A stretch of DNA of 64,000 nt from Tetrahymena elliotti 4EA (Eukaryota; Ciliophora; Oligohymenophorea; Hymenostomatida; Tetrahymenidae): contig JH720367.1 of the NCBI GenBank assembly GCA_000231825.2, positions 62,001 through 126,000 of the forward strand, given 5' to 3'. Position 1 is the first letter of the stretch, and each line of letters opens with the position of its first letter. The position numbers and the translations under genes are program-made. Below the pieces are notes generated by a model that was given only the letters and a program-made list of their open reading frames with translations, was not told where the DNA came from and made no database searches. Shown piece after piece: positions 38,402 through 51,314 of the stretch.

Positions 38402-38818
38402 TGAAAGATACTTTATTAAGTAGCTTAAAAAATATCAAAGTATTGAATGGTGTTAATTTAACAATTGTTAATAATCATGCTCTCTAAAATTATTGCTAAA
38501 TATTATTTATTATTTTCTTTCTGACTAAGTTATATCTAATAAAGTGTAATCTTTTAAAATCACATAAATTAATTGAAAGGGTATTTATGATTAATAGCCA
38601 TACCCTTCTCTTCAATAAATTTTTTAAATTGTATTTTTATAAAAACACCTAATTTTGTCAACTCATTGGGTTAATATATAACATATCAGAAAATTTTATA
38701 TTTCTGAGTATATAGAAGGATTAGACTCACCATCTAAAAAAGAATTTGTTAATTGTATTGATTTTGTACTTTTTTAGCAACCCGATGTTAAGTAAGATAA
38801 GGGTAGATTTTAACTTCA

Positions 38819-38851
38819 TGTGCAAGTTTTAATAAAAGTATACATTGCACA
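38819..38851. other. Perfect 7-bp stem hairpin
   Basis: TGTGCAA at 38819-38825 pairs with TTGCACA at 38845-38851 around a 19-nt AT-rich loop, in spacer 420 bp downstream of the Ser/Gln-rich gene. Function unknown. Confidence 0.5.
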
Positions 38852-40822
38852 CAAAAGATTAAGGTTTTTATTTCATTTATAATATTTTAGAAAGTTTAAA
38901 ATTTTATTGAAATAAATTTATACCAAATTGACAAAAGGCTTAAATTAACTTTGAGAACAGTAGGCAACAATATATTGATTTTGATATTTAATTACTATAA
39001 CCAAATAATATATTGAAGTAGAAAGCAATTAAAAAATTCATTGATTTGATTTGAAGAATTTTTTCTTTCTTCTATCCTTTATGTCTAAAAATATAAATTT
39101 ACCTTTTTGTGAAAATCTATGTAAATTATAAGGATAGATCACAATCTTTTATTTGTATTTTTTATTTATCTTTTGGTTTTAATACAGCCAAATAATGGAC
39201 CAGCTTACTTATTTTAAAACTAAAACGATTAATGAAAATTAATTCTTAACCCAATTTTAAGAACAAAAACAATTAAGAATAGTTTAATTTATCAGCCTGA
39301 ATTAATTCTGTATAAACGGCAAACTAGGATAGCAAAAATAAATTTTCATTTATTTTTCATTTTCTCATTCCTTGAATCATTAATTTATAATCAAATTTTT
39401 CTAACGCATCTTAAATTAAAATCGCTCCATTAAAAAAAAAAAAATTATTTTGAACTTATTTTGAATTAGATTTGTAAGGTAAGATGCTGATTAAAGTGTA
39501 AGCTTTTCAATTTTACCAAGCAATTATCAATTTTCCTTTAAAAATTTTCCATTATTAAAGTATTTATAGCTCATTTTTTGAATAAAAAAATTTTGTTAAA
39601 TTTTGCACTTTTAAAGAGAAATGATGGCTAAAGTATGAATTATGGACTTGATTAATCATAATGGAAACCTTAGCCCCTTAAAAAATAATTGATTCTGTGC
39701 CTTAATGCGCTGAAAACAGAATGATAAATTCCTAAAAGGTAAAAAATGATTTTTTAAGGAGAAAAATACAAATTTTTTTAAATAATAATTTTTCTCCTTT
39801 TTTTAAATACTTTGATTTTTTTATATTTAAAAGTCATGATCATATCATGTTATGATAGAGTTTTACGAATGATGAATTAATTTTTTTTGTCAATGATTAA
39901 AAAGTAATAACAATCATAAAATGAGTAGCAAATTAATCTTTATTAACAAAATTACTGGCAAGTATTTATTATTTTCTATCATGTTAAATACTGCTAATAA
40001 TTAAGATGTAAAATAAAAATATTTTTGGATAAATCAATACAAATGAAACAATATCAAATAATAAAGAAGTCTATGTGAATCAAGCAATAGAAAATTGAAG
40101 ACATAACAAAAGAAATTTAGAAATAATTTGATTAAAATATTGATTTTTTAATTGTTCTTTTGTTAGGTAGGGAATATTTAAAGAAAAGTAAAAACAACTT
40201 AAATGCTTTTATATTAGAACAGATAAAAATTTATTTAAATATTTTGCTGCTCACAAAAAAATTCAAATTTATACAAAGTCTTTGATTATTCTATTCCTCC
40301 AAGTTTTTCACTAAATTAAATATTTTCAAATAAACAAAGACTTTTCGAATCTTAAATATTTTCTTTAAAACCAAAAGTTGGTTTACCAACTGTTAAAAGT
40401 GAGCAAGGGATAACATACATTTTTGAAGTAGTCAATCAATATTTTTTATTTAGAATCATTTTAAAATTATAATTTTGAGAAGCAAAGCTTTTTGATGATG
40501 ACATTAATTATTTAATCAATTGAATCTATCTTTTTTTTATTGGAAGGAATAATTTTATGTTATTCTTATATATTTGATAGAGTCTTGCTGGTAGAAAAAA
40601 TTTAATTTCTAGTAAAAATAGAGCCAGAAAAAGGATTTATTAATATTAATCTCTTCCATTTAAGAGGTAAAATTATAAAAATTTTCCAAATTTTTACAAT
40701 TAATCTTAGATGTAGTAAAAAATAAAGATATTTTAAATACCTTTTAATCACTTGCAAGCAAGATAAAAATAAAAAATAATATTTAAAGAGTGTGTTCTAG
40801 CTCTAAATAATTGGCAAATTTC

Positions 40823-40847
40823 GCCCAGCTTAGATTTTTAGTTGGGC
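40823..40847. other. GC-rich hairpin in AT-rich spacer
   Basis: GCCCAGCT at 40823-40830 pairs with AGTTGGGC at 40840-40847 (8 pairs including one G-T) around a 9-nt loop. GC-rich stems are rare in this spacer. It could be part of an RNA gene or a protein-binding palindrome. Confidence 0.5.
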
Positions 40848-43800
40848 ATCCAACAATATTTTTTAGGCTGATCTAAATTTAAAATTTAAATTAATGAAAT
40901 AATAGAGAAATGAAGAAGTTATTAAGATAGATGAAAAGTAAATGAAAAAAATATTTAAATTTCTATTCCATAAAAGATAATCTGATAAAAAAAATTAAGT
41001 CAGTAGCTTTTTTTAAACATTTTAAATCATTTTAATATGTAAAAGTAATTATTTTTAATTTTTATCTCTTTCATTATCTTCTCAAAAACACACTTATGTA
41101 TTTAGAGTAGAAACACTTTTTAAATCAAATAGACTTTTCTTTAGGTTTGTAATAGAAAAATAGTTCAAGCTCAAACAATTTTTTATTTTTATTTCTTACT
41201 CTCAAAGGTGCACATAAAATAATGAAATTAAATGATAAAAAATAAACTCGATAATACTCAAAATACTACAAAATGTTTAATAAAAACCAGAAAATATTTG
41301 TCAATAGAAGCACTTGTTTTATAAAAAGATAAATAGGAGATATTTCTTTAAGAAAATAAATGATAATACTTTTTATATTATTGTAAGATAATTAATAATG
41401 GTTATACACAAAGAGATTTTAATAAAAATTTGAAATATCATGAAATTAATTAATTATTTAATTAATTAGTAAATATTTATGAATGAAATTAATTGTTATC
41501 AGTTCATAATTTATTAATAATGTACTTTTTTTCAACAAAATAACATTTTTTCAATTTCTCTTTAAATTTATAAAAAAGGATAAATTCTATACAAAACTGT
41601 AAGTTATTTTTATTAATTCTTTTTCTTCTCAATTACTTTATATTTGTGTTTTAAAATAAAATTTTTAACTCTTCATAAGACAATCAAAACTAAATACACA
41701 AACTTAGACATATGTAAAATACACAAAAATAACATTTAATTATTAGGAATACAAAGAAGTGATGAGATAGCTGACAATGATAAAATATGCTAAAAAAATG
41801 AAAAAAAGATTCAATAGAGAAAATTTTGGTTGAATTTTTTAAGCATTTGCTGATATGTAAAAATTAAAAAAATTGAGTAAGTAACCTTAGATTTTATTAG
41901 CTTAGCAATTAAGCATGAGAAAAAAAGAAGTCAAAGAAGCAATCTACTAATTTGATTTATAATTAAAAACATATTTTCAATTTAAAGTAAATTTTCATCT
42001 GACAAAAAGTTAGCTTTTCATAAATAACTGTTTTGATTTATTTGATTTTTAGAAGAAAGTTAGTATATTTGTTGAGATTAAAATGTATTTTCTCATCCAT
42101 ATAAAAATGTATTTATTTTTGAGCAATAAATTTGTTCTTTTCTGCTGATTAAGTTATAGCTTGTTTCTTATTGATGTAAATTCTCTGTTCCTTTCTTTTT
42201 ATTCTTTTAAATTATTACCTAATTTTTTCAGATTTTGATTGTAATTAAAAACATCATTTAAGCAAAATTGATAGCAAAATTCAGTTTATCATTAATTTTA
42301 TAGAGTATTTTGATCTTTTTATTGACTGATTGATTGTCCAAATTAATTTATTAATTGATTGATAATATGGGATGGGGTCTTCTTTTGATTCCTAGATTGG
42401 TATTTTATTGTTATGCTTGTAACTTTAATTAAGTTTTTTATTAAATGCTCGGGTTACTTAGTGCTCCTGTTTATTACTTAATACAAGAAGAAGTGTTGAG
42501 TATTGCTTTAAGAATAATTAATCTCATGTCTAGAAAATTGTTAATACTTACCTACCTGACTTCTAATCCGCATCTATCTTACCCATTTAATTTTTAGGAA
42601 ATTTTTTTAAAGTTAATTTTTTATCATTGAATTCCTTTTATCTTATTTTTATGTTAAATAAATGCTAAATCATCATTCTCGCTTTATTATTTTAATTAAT
42701 AAGCACAGCTTAGTATCTTCTTTTTTTAATCTAATTTAAACTTTCTTCATATTTCATTTCCCTAAATACTGCGCTGCAACATGCCATGGATAGAATATTA
42801 AATTTTAAATTTTTACTTTTTATATTTGCAAGCTCAATTTTAGTTTCAGTAAGATTAAGAATATATATTATCTAAATCGTAAGCAGTGTAGAATTTTTCA
42901 GTTATAAAATTTAGCTTACAAGTCACTATGAATAAGGAGCTAAAAAAAAATGATGTTGTAGTGATAAATTAAAACGCTGTAATTGCATTTACTGAAGATA
43001 GATTAAAGCTATTTTAATATACTAAAAGATGAATTCTTATTATTAACGCATTTTAAAAATTATAAATGGATACAAGTGCTTGAATGTTTCTGGATATAAG
43101 AGCTTACTTATGGTGAATATAATACAGGCTTATAGATTGGAAGATTATATAGAGTGGGAAGAGAATAGTGAATGCAGTTTTTCAAAAAAGATTTAGATAT
43201 TTTCTTTTTTTGATAGATCTTGAAGAAAGAGAAAGAGAGAACGAGCGGCTGAATTAAAAATAAAAAAAAGTAAACATAAGAATAATTCAAATATTTATTT
43301 GGTATTATCTGGAATAAATTAAGGTATTTAAAAGAATATACTCTTTAAAGCCAAATTACCATTAAAAGTGTAAAAAATAATGGTTTTAATCTAATAAATG
43401 TGTTTTAAACTTAAATAGCTAAAATAACAAATAGATCCAGTCAAAATTTAAAATAGATGTACTGGAAGGCTTTATTTTACAGTTTTTATTTATAATAATT
43501 AAGTTTATGTTTCAAATCATCATCTTTGATCAATGATTAAAGAGAAATTTATAGCAAACAAACAAAGAAAAAGAAGGAGATTATAAAGTAAAAATAAGAA
43601 AGACAAAGTATGAATTTAGTAATTCGTGGGATTTTACAACAATTTGATAAAATATTTAATAAAAGAAGTGGTATTTATCGCTTTCTCAATTTTATTGTTT
43701 AAAATTCTTTTACAAATAAAATCGTATCCAAAAATTTCATTTTCTTGTCAGATATATTGTCTATATGTTTGCTTTTGCTTAAATAATTTATAATTTTGAT

Positions 43801-45845
43801 CAACCTAACTCCAAAATAAGAATTTATAAGCGATTTTTTTCAATGTAAGAATAATTATTGTGTCCTTTTTTTACATAGAAAATTGGATTACTTTTAAAGC
43901 AGTACTATTACTTTTATACAATCAGCAAAAAAAATTTAACATAAAAATAAGATTTGAACATTTTTCTTTTTATCGAACATATAATTTTACCAAATATTTA
44001 ACCCAAATTTATTAACTTAATTTTTCAAAACTCCTACGCTGGCTTCATTCTTAATCAACATGTCTGCATTTTATTTTTCACGATTTAAAACTAACTGGTG
44101 GTCTATTTCTAAATGTTTTATTCTTTTTCATTTGATAGAAAAGTAAAATTTAGTAGCGGAATTTGCTGGATCCTTTATTGAGGCTGGACCAGTAAAAATA
44201 AAATTGAAAAATGAGTAATTAAAAATTAACTTAGTATAGTGCTGTCCAGTGATAAATAGATATTCAAATATCTACTATCTTTTGTCTCTAATTGAAGCTA
44301 CCATTAATTTAAAAGAATTGTAAAGAAACCATTGAGTTGAAGGTACAGAGTGTCTGTAATATGTAATTATAAATTACAGAATCAATTGTAAAGTGTATTA
44401 GATAAGCCAAAATGTGATTATAAAGTAAGGAAGTGAAGGAGAAGGATAAGAAATAAATAATTCAAATTTTATGATAAATAAATTTAAAATGGGATTTTTA
44501 GCCTCAGCATAAAAACTAAAAAGAATCAAATTAAACTTTTGTGGAAAATGATTTGAAAAAAAATATGATTTTGTTAAAGTTCTGATATATTAACTATTTT
44601 AAGAAGGGGTTACTAAAGAAAAAAAATACAAATTATCACGGATGGTATGGAGATAAGATGAGAAATAAATAGTAAAGCATAATTTTTCACAAACAAAAAA
44701 CAGTTTTTGTTAGAAAGAATACTAGCGCATTGAAATTGAAACAAAGGGCCAGATTCTTTAAAATCTAATAGATAAGTTAATCTCTTAATCATTTTTGTTA
44801 ATTGAGAAAAAAAAATGTAAAATATGAATGAAAAGTGAAATTTGTTTTGATTAATAGATTGCCACCTCGTTAGTTTTTTGGCTAAATTATTTATTTATTT
44901 GTATCCTTGTTTGTGTGATAGATAGCTACCCTATTATTTATAGTAAACATACTCAATTTATAATTATAAGAACGAAAAAGAGATAAACAAAATTTAATTT
45001 TGTAAAGTATTAATATTAAACAAACAAACAAATTTTGTTAATCTCAACGAGCACTAATTGTATGCTAACAAATTGTCTCAAATTTAATCTTTAATTAAGG
45101 GGTGGGAAAAAGTAATATTAGAAATCATTAAAAACCAAACCATTATTAATTATAAGGAATGTTTGTTTGTTAGCTTGATCGTATTTCTTAAGCGAAGGCT
45201 TAAATTACAAAGAATTCAATTTGCTTTGAACTATGCTTACCAAACTATCTATACTGCCCTGGTTTGCTCTTAATTTTTTCAGAAAGTAATCTTGCAGAAT
45301 CTCTTTAAATTCTGAAAGGAAAAGTTTGGAAAATTCAAGGAAAATTTCAGAATTAAGGTTGTTTGAGATTGCCAAAATGCTAAAATGAATAAAACAAAAT
45401 ACCGTAAATAGATAATAATTTGTTGTAGTAGTCTGTTTTTAATATTTTATTTGCATTACTCTGGTTCTATTCTTTTTCTTCAAGTTAACAAAAAAGATAG
45501 AACACTTCATAAATTTAATGCTAATAAATATATTGGAAAATAATCAAATAAACAATTAATAAATCAATCACTCAATCATTCTTTTTTTTTGTTTGTTTGA
45601 TTAAAAAAGATTTATCAATTCAAATTCATTTTGCTGTAAAAAAAATTTTTTTTAAGAAAAAGAAAAGAAAAGCCGTAAAAATTATAATAAAAAATTAATA
45701 AACAAAAACAAAAAAAAATACTTTGCTTTGACTCCAAAAAAAAAACTAAAAACAAGATAAAGAAATATAAATAAAATATCTCTATAGAAAGTAATTCAAA
45801 GATTACTTGGAAATTGATTTTAAATATTGCTAATTTTATTAAAAT

Positions 45846-48800
45846 ATGATGCAATAAGAATATTAACCTCAAAATAACGCTCTCGCTTTGGGAGGAGCAT
45901 TCATTGGAAATCATTATGCTTTGAATTCAGCCTAAATAGGTAAAGATAAAAAAATAAATAAATAAATAATTAATTAATTAATTGATTATTTGATTTGATT
46001 GATATCTATAATTTTAATTCTTAATCTTTGTGAAGTTTTAATAATATCAAATCGAAGATATATATCAGTTTTGCTAACTAATAAGCTTATAATTAATTAA
46101 ATTAGGTTTAATTTTTGCCAAAATCTAAATAAATTTTTACTATGGGATCTTAATTAAATTTCAAATTCTCTCTCACTTATTTGATCAATTACTTTTTTTT
46201 TTCTTTTTTAAACATTTTGCTAAATATTAATCTTTCCCTCTCTTTTTTGAAGGACATTTTTTTAAACTCTTATCTCCTCCTACCTCCCAAAACTACTTTC
46301 CCCCCTTGCCTTAAGTTTATCATTTATAATTAAGGTTATAAATTTTACCTCCCAAATACTATTTTCTATTTATCGAGTTATTATTTTTCTTTTCTGCTCT
46401 TCGAAAGTTTTGCGAGCAGTACAAGAAAGCTTTTATCCTCTCTTTAGAGCTTTAGAGAAAGATTTTGCTATTTTAATTACTGATTATTTTTTTATGTCTT
46501 ATTTGATTTAAAATACCACATTTTTTATGATAAATTTATGGAATTATTGATATTGATTACCCCCACTTCTCATAATTAATCAAAAATATTTGAGAATTGA
46601 TTCAAGCTTTATTATAATCTTATGAAATAAACAACAATTCTTATGTTCAGCTGATCTTTCATTCTTTTGCTTACATTCATCAACTTATAAAAAATACATC
46701 ATAAAATATACTTTAACTTATTAGTTTCTTTTTATCAAATTTTTTATTGCTTTATTCAGTACTTACCAAAATTTTGTTGACTGCAAATAAAAATAACTAT
46801 CGCTCTCTGACTAAATTCACCCACATTTACAGGGAAAACCAAAGTATAGATAAGCAAAGTTAAAAACAAGTAAGAAGGATCGAATTCGCTTAATTCTTGA
46901 TATTATTTTTATGAATTTTATTTTATTTTGGCAAAACCCCTCGAACAAAGTTTAAAAACAAAAATAATTTTGAAAATAATAAAGAAAAAAGATAAGCAGA
47001 GAGGATTCTCTAAATGCTGCTTTTAAGAGGACTATTATAACTACAATTTAAAGAATTCCCCTAAATTGATTAATTTTACTCAGATTATTTACATTATGAA
47101 ATTCATAATTAAGAAAGAACAAGAATATAATATAAAAAAATTCAATTTACAGGCAATTTACTGTAAACTGAACATTATTGATTAAATTATTTCTGATCCC
47201 AATTTTTAATTTCTTCCCCTTTTTCTCTTAAATCCCCTAAAAGCTGTAAAAATTGTATTTTATTTTGGAATTTCAATCAAGAATTCCTTGATAAAAAAAC
47301 ACAATTAAAGTAAAGAATTTTAAATAGCGCAAAAATAAAAGTTTTCAAAACTGATAATGATATACATCATAATTTAAATACTTATTTTTAATTCAATTAT
47401 TTTTATATTTAATAGCCTTTGCTCAGCAACTCAAACCCACTTTAAATATGAACTGTAATCAATAAATTGCCGATTCTTCTTTTGTAAAGTAACACAATTA
47501 AAACATCATTCAATAACAACAATAAATGCAACAGTAATAATAGCTACATTAGCAACAATTAATTTAATAAATTTAGTAACAATAGTAAATCTAACATCAG
47601 CAACAACAATAATAGCAATAGAAATAAAAGTAGGTATAATTATCAATACAATAACCTTCTTCTATACAAACTTAATAATTAATATCATAATAATCTTAAA
47701 CTCTTACTGCTCCTGCCTCCTCTCCTTATGCTAAATCTAGCATCAATAATTGCTGCAACAATGAATTTTGCAATTTAGGATTTTAAACTTAAATGCGCCC
47801 TTAAGATAAGAACCGTTTTATTGAATAAGCTCGCAGTTAAGGTGTTGGTATGGTCTGCGTTAACTGTGCTCAACATGACATAAAGTAAATCATAGAAAGA
47901 GTTAAGTAAGATGGTGAGATATTTGTTCTTTTCAATTCTTGTAAACTTAACTCATTATCAAATGATAATTCTTACACTACCTTTCCTAGTGACCAAAACG
48001 ACAACATGACCATGCTAAATTCAAATAATAACAGCACTACTATTCAATAAGGCTAATCTTCAAGTTTACCAAATATACCCTTATCCACACCATAAGGTTT
48101 TAGCTCAACTCCAAGTTTAAATTCTATTTACCCTAATATTATGCAGTTACCAAAAGTGCCATCTTTCAACTTCTCTTAGCCAAACATTCCTATTTTCTCT
48201 TCAAATGAGACCTTAATTAACGGTAACTAGGCTAGCAATACCCTTATTCCTCACCAAGTAGGATTACCTTTCTAGTAAACTCTTACTAATCAACATGCGT
48301 TAGGCATCCCTATGATATTAAACCATTAAGAAGCTGGCTTGAAATTGTTCCCTGGCTGTCAAGGTTAGTACTTACCTCAGTTTAATTTTGCATCAGGTTA
48401 TCCTATTCATAATCAAAATTTATTTGCTGAAGGAAAATCAACTTTAGGAGAAGAAAAGTAAGCTATTTTTTTAACTTTTTTCTTTCTTTCTTTCATTTTT
48501 GCTTCAATCCAAACAAAACAAGAGAACATAATTTTTGAAAGTGAATGCTTAATAATTTACTTCTAAGGTTCTATAATTAATAGATTTTCTTGAAAATTTT
48601 ATTTAAGAGTGGCTCTTCATGAGCATCTTATTTTTGAAAATCTTAAAAATTATTACGAATTTAAAAATAAGAATAAAAATCATACCAATGTAGCAATAAA
48701 GTGTGATTTAGTTTCCCCTTGATGTAACATTGACTGGTATTTAATACAGTCTCTCGTTCTTTGCTTTTTATGCTAAATATTTTTATTTTTTGATGCTTTC

Positions 48801-51314
48801 GAAAATTTAGTTCAGGATTTTTAATTAGAAAGTCTGTAAATTATGATTAATCTTACAAATGACTGTATAATAAATACCAGCTTATTTGTGCACAAAAAAT
48901 TACTCATTTAATTACTTTTTAAACTGTTTATTATAGATCCTGCCCTTAAACCCAAAAGGGCATAGGTCTAACTAACTAAATAGAAAGAGCATAGTAGTTC
49001 ATGCAAAATATTTGGAATTTTTAATTTGAAAAAAGAATGAATGAATGAGTACCTTAAAGCCTTATTAGAATTAAAATACAAAGAAATAAGTGTATTTTTC
49101 AAAATTTTTTTAATATCCACAAAGTATATATAAAAAGAAATTGCTTAGTTAAATTTAAATAAATTCAGGTGATTCCATAAATTTATTACAATATTATCCC
49201 CACCCAAACAAAATATGATTAATCATCATAAATTTCTCTTAAATTGAGTATCATATATCTTCATAGTATTGATGCTAATTTACATCTAGTAATATATCCC
49301 TTTTTCATTATTGTAAGCATTAAACAAGATAGATCTATTTGCTTTAATATCTAAGCATTAGAATACTTTAATTTCAATAATTTGGAAAATATTTATCGTT
49401 TTCTTCTAAAAAATTTCTTGAGATTCTCGCAAAGTTGATATTGCTTACATAAATTTCTTTTCCCACCATTTTATCTAATAAGCTTACAATATTTTCAATT
49501 ATCGAGAAGCCTTTCAAAGTAATAATATTATTTATTACCTCACACAATATTTTTTTATGAGGAAAATATTTATGCAAATGGTTGAATAAAAGCTTGAGAT
49601 TAATTTACCCTTAAGTTTTTTAGTTCCCACTAAATTTTAGAAAATAAAAGAATTTAATTGGTTTTATGATGTTGAATTTTACTATAATTAGTATGCGGGC
49701 TTACTTTCTTTGCTTGTAAAAATAGTAAATTATTATGAATTTCTTGTAAACTGCGGAAATTCTATTGATCTAACTTAGATCACACACTATTCGAGCTATA
49801 CAACAAAAAAAAAATCTGCAGCTTTCTTACTGATAAAAAATATTCTTTTTAATCTAATTCTGTTTCCTATAAATTTTTGAATTTTACGAATTGGCTTTTT
49901 AATCAAAATAAAAGGAGACAAAAATTGAATAAAATTTTATTTACTAATTAATATTCTTGTTTGAAGGATGATTTTTTAAAAATTAAAATTTCTCTCCATT
50001 AGCAAATAAATATCTTGTTAAATTTAAAAAACAAGGAAATTGTTTATTCTTTTTCAAAATAAAGTAAACAAGTTCTCTCTTTACCAAGAAGCGAAATACA
50101 TAATTTTAATGAAATTTTGATAAAAATATGGAAAATAAACTTTTCTCCCCTTGAAATAATAATTTAAATTTTCTTTTCTTTTTGTTTTTTATGAGTGCGT
50201 GTATTAATATTTGGGCTCTCAATCAATAATGAATAAATAAAGCATTATCATAAATAAAAAATTATGAAGAATATTTTAATCGAAATAATTTGCTTTTGTT
50301 CAGATATTTTCTAATCTTAAATGAATGAATGAAAACTCTCTACTTACCTAAATGATGCAATTTTATAAAATCGAATCTTGTTTTGAAGCAACTAAATAAA
50401 CTTTGATTACCAATTTTTAAATAATTAAGTTAATATTTTACTTAACCTATAAAAGGGCATAAAAGGCACCCCTCCCTAAAATAAAAAATGGACTCTTCAA
50501 AAAGACTCACTCCTCTAGCTAGAAAAACCAATCTTCAAAAGATTTCAAAGTTAAAGTAGAAGGTGGATAAGAGAATTCTTACTCTAAATCAAGCAGCAAT
50601 GAATTAAGTGAAGAAAATGAAAGTGGTGACTCCTTCTCTGAAAATGTAGCTAACAATAATAACTAGCAAAGTGGGTAACAAGGATCCGAAATACGTAATA
50701 GTAAAACTCTTAGCCATAGAGGAAGCAATTCTTTAATTGCTACTAAGGCAAGCCGCAGAAGCACAGAAAATAATGCTAATCTTACACCTGAAGAAATTGA
50801 AAAATAAAATAAAATCAAAGAAAGAAGAAAAACCAACAATTTCGGTCACATTTATACTTGGTTAAAGAATTAGATTAGGCTCTACTATGGTGATAGGGAG
50901 TTATATGAATAGATTCAAACCTACTTCCAAAGAGTAAATAAGTACAATGAAGTCGTAACTGACGAATCTAGCAGCAAGTGGTAATTCTTCCTTTACTAAA
51001 TTAAGGACAATAACAACTTGAAGAATTTCCTCAAAGACAAAATAAAATCTGAACATTTCCATGAATACATCAAAACCAGAAAGGGAAAAGACTAAAAAGT
51101 TTTCTATGAATTCAGAATTGGTGTCATTTATGGTAATTTTTATTCATTTAGCTTTCATAAAATAATATTCTTTAAACATTCTTTGGAAGAATAACTAAAT
51201 TTTATTTTAAATAATATAGGTATTGATCATCCTGAATTAAGTAACTAGCCCAAAAACTGCTTGTTAATGGCCAAAAAAGATCCTGAGTATTGTAACATAA
51301 ATTTTGGCTGGTGA
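45846..51314 (+). CDS. Gln-rich protein with Cys-containing motif and unknown C-terminal domain; very long introns
   Basis: Long isoform: exons 45846-45939, 47416-48457, 50456-51132 and 51220-51314, totalling 1908 nt (635 residues, TGA 51312-51314). Introns are 1476, 1998 and 87 nt. The 3' splice site at 50455 follows a branch-like ACTTAAC. The start MMQQEYQPQNNALALGGAFI is followed by a poly-Gln/Asn stretch, then an ordered block with paired cysteines (NNCCNNEFCNLGF, then VGMVCVNCAQHDIKQIIERV), which may bind zinc. A Pro/Ser/Asn-rich linker follows. The last 160 residues look globular and basic (FGHIYTWLKNQIRLYYGD, YEQIQTYFQRV, YEFRIGVIYGIDHPEL). I recognise no family. Q-rich linkers with a compact C-terminal domain suggest a transcription or chromatin regulator, as inference only. 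Exon 48937-49048 offers an alternative end. The 1998-nt join could instead hide two genes, with the right-hand one starting at ATG 50352. Confidence 0.65.
45940..47415 (+). other. 1476-nt first intron of the Gln-rich gene
   Basis: GT at 45940, AG at 47414-47415, phase 1. Contains pyrimidine-rich, relatively GC-rich segments near 46260-46330 with a repeated TACCTCCCAAA (about 46289 and 46347) and a CCTTAA/TTAAGG inverted pair between the two copies. No coding sequence recognised inside. Confidence 0.7.
48937..49048 (+). other. Possible alternative terminal exon inside the 1998-nt intron
   Basis: After a 3' splice site (TTATAG, 48931-48936) an island of coding-like sequence continues the upstream frame in the right phase (exon 2 ends in phase 2) and encodes 36 residues, SCPQTQKGIGLTNQIERAQQ and on, ending NFQFEKRMNE with TGA at 49046-49048. 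Used as the last exon it gives a 415-residue protein and an upstream intron of 479 nt. A GT follows the TGA immediately, which is odd. Confidence 0.5.

Larger units (their letters stand above)
38402..45845. other. 7.4-kb region with no convincing gene
   Basis: Very AT-rich throughout. Several TGA-free stretches of 85-95 codons occur (39195-39464, 42367-42630, 44060-44335, all plus), but with TGA as the only stop such lengths are expected by chance. Slightly GC-richer patches lie at 38775-38830, 40820-40850, 42360-42560, 44030-44200 and 45090-45330; the last may be promoter or leader of the following gene. Hairpins at 38819-38851 and 40823-40847 are listed separately. No transposon, tRNA or rRNA recognised. 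Confidence 0.55.

Noticed and set aside
39195..39464. 89-codon frame starting MDQLTYFKTK
   Set aside because: First half looks protein-like, but the second half is Phe/Ile/Lys-rich spacer-like and frames this long are common with one stop codon.
42367..42630. 87-codon frame starting MGWGLLLIPR
   Set aside because: Slightly GC-richer and less Lys/Asn-heavy than spacer, but no motif, no neighbouring exons and chance length.
44060..44335. 91-codon frame starting MSAFYFSRFK
   Set aside because: No motif or splice support; chance length under this code.
49374..49577. Minus-strand frame ending ISRNFLEENDKYFPNY inside the 1998-nt intron
   Set aside because: Mixed composition made it worth a look and the frame is open upstream, but no ATG begins it and no homology is apparent.
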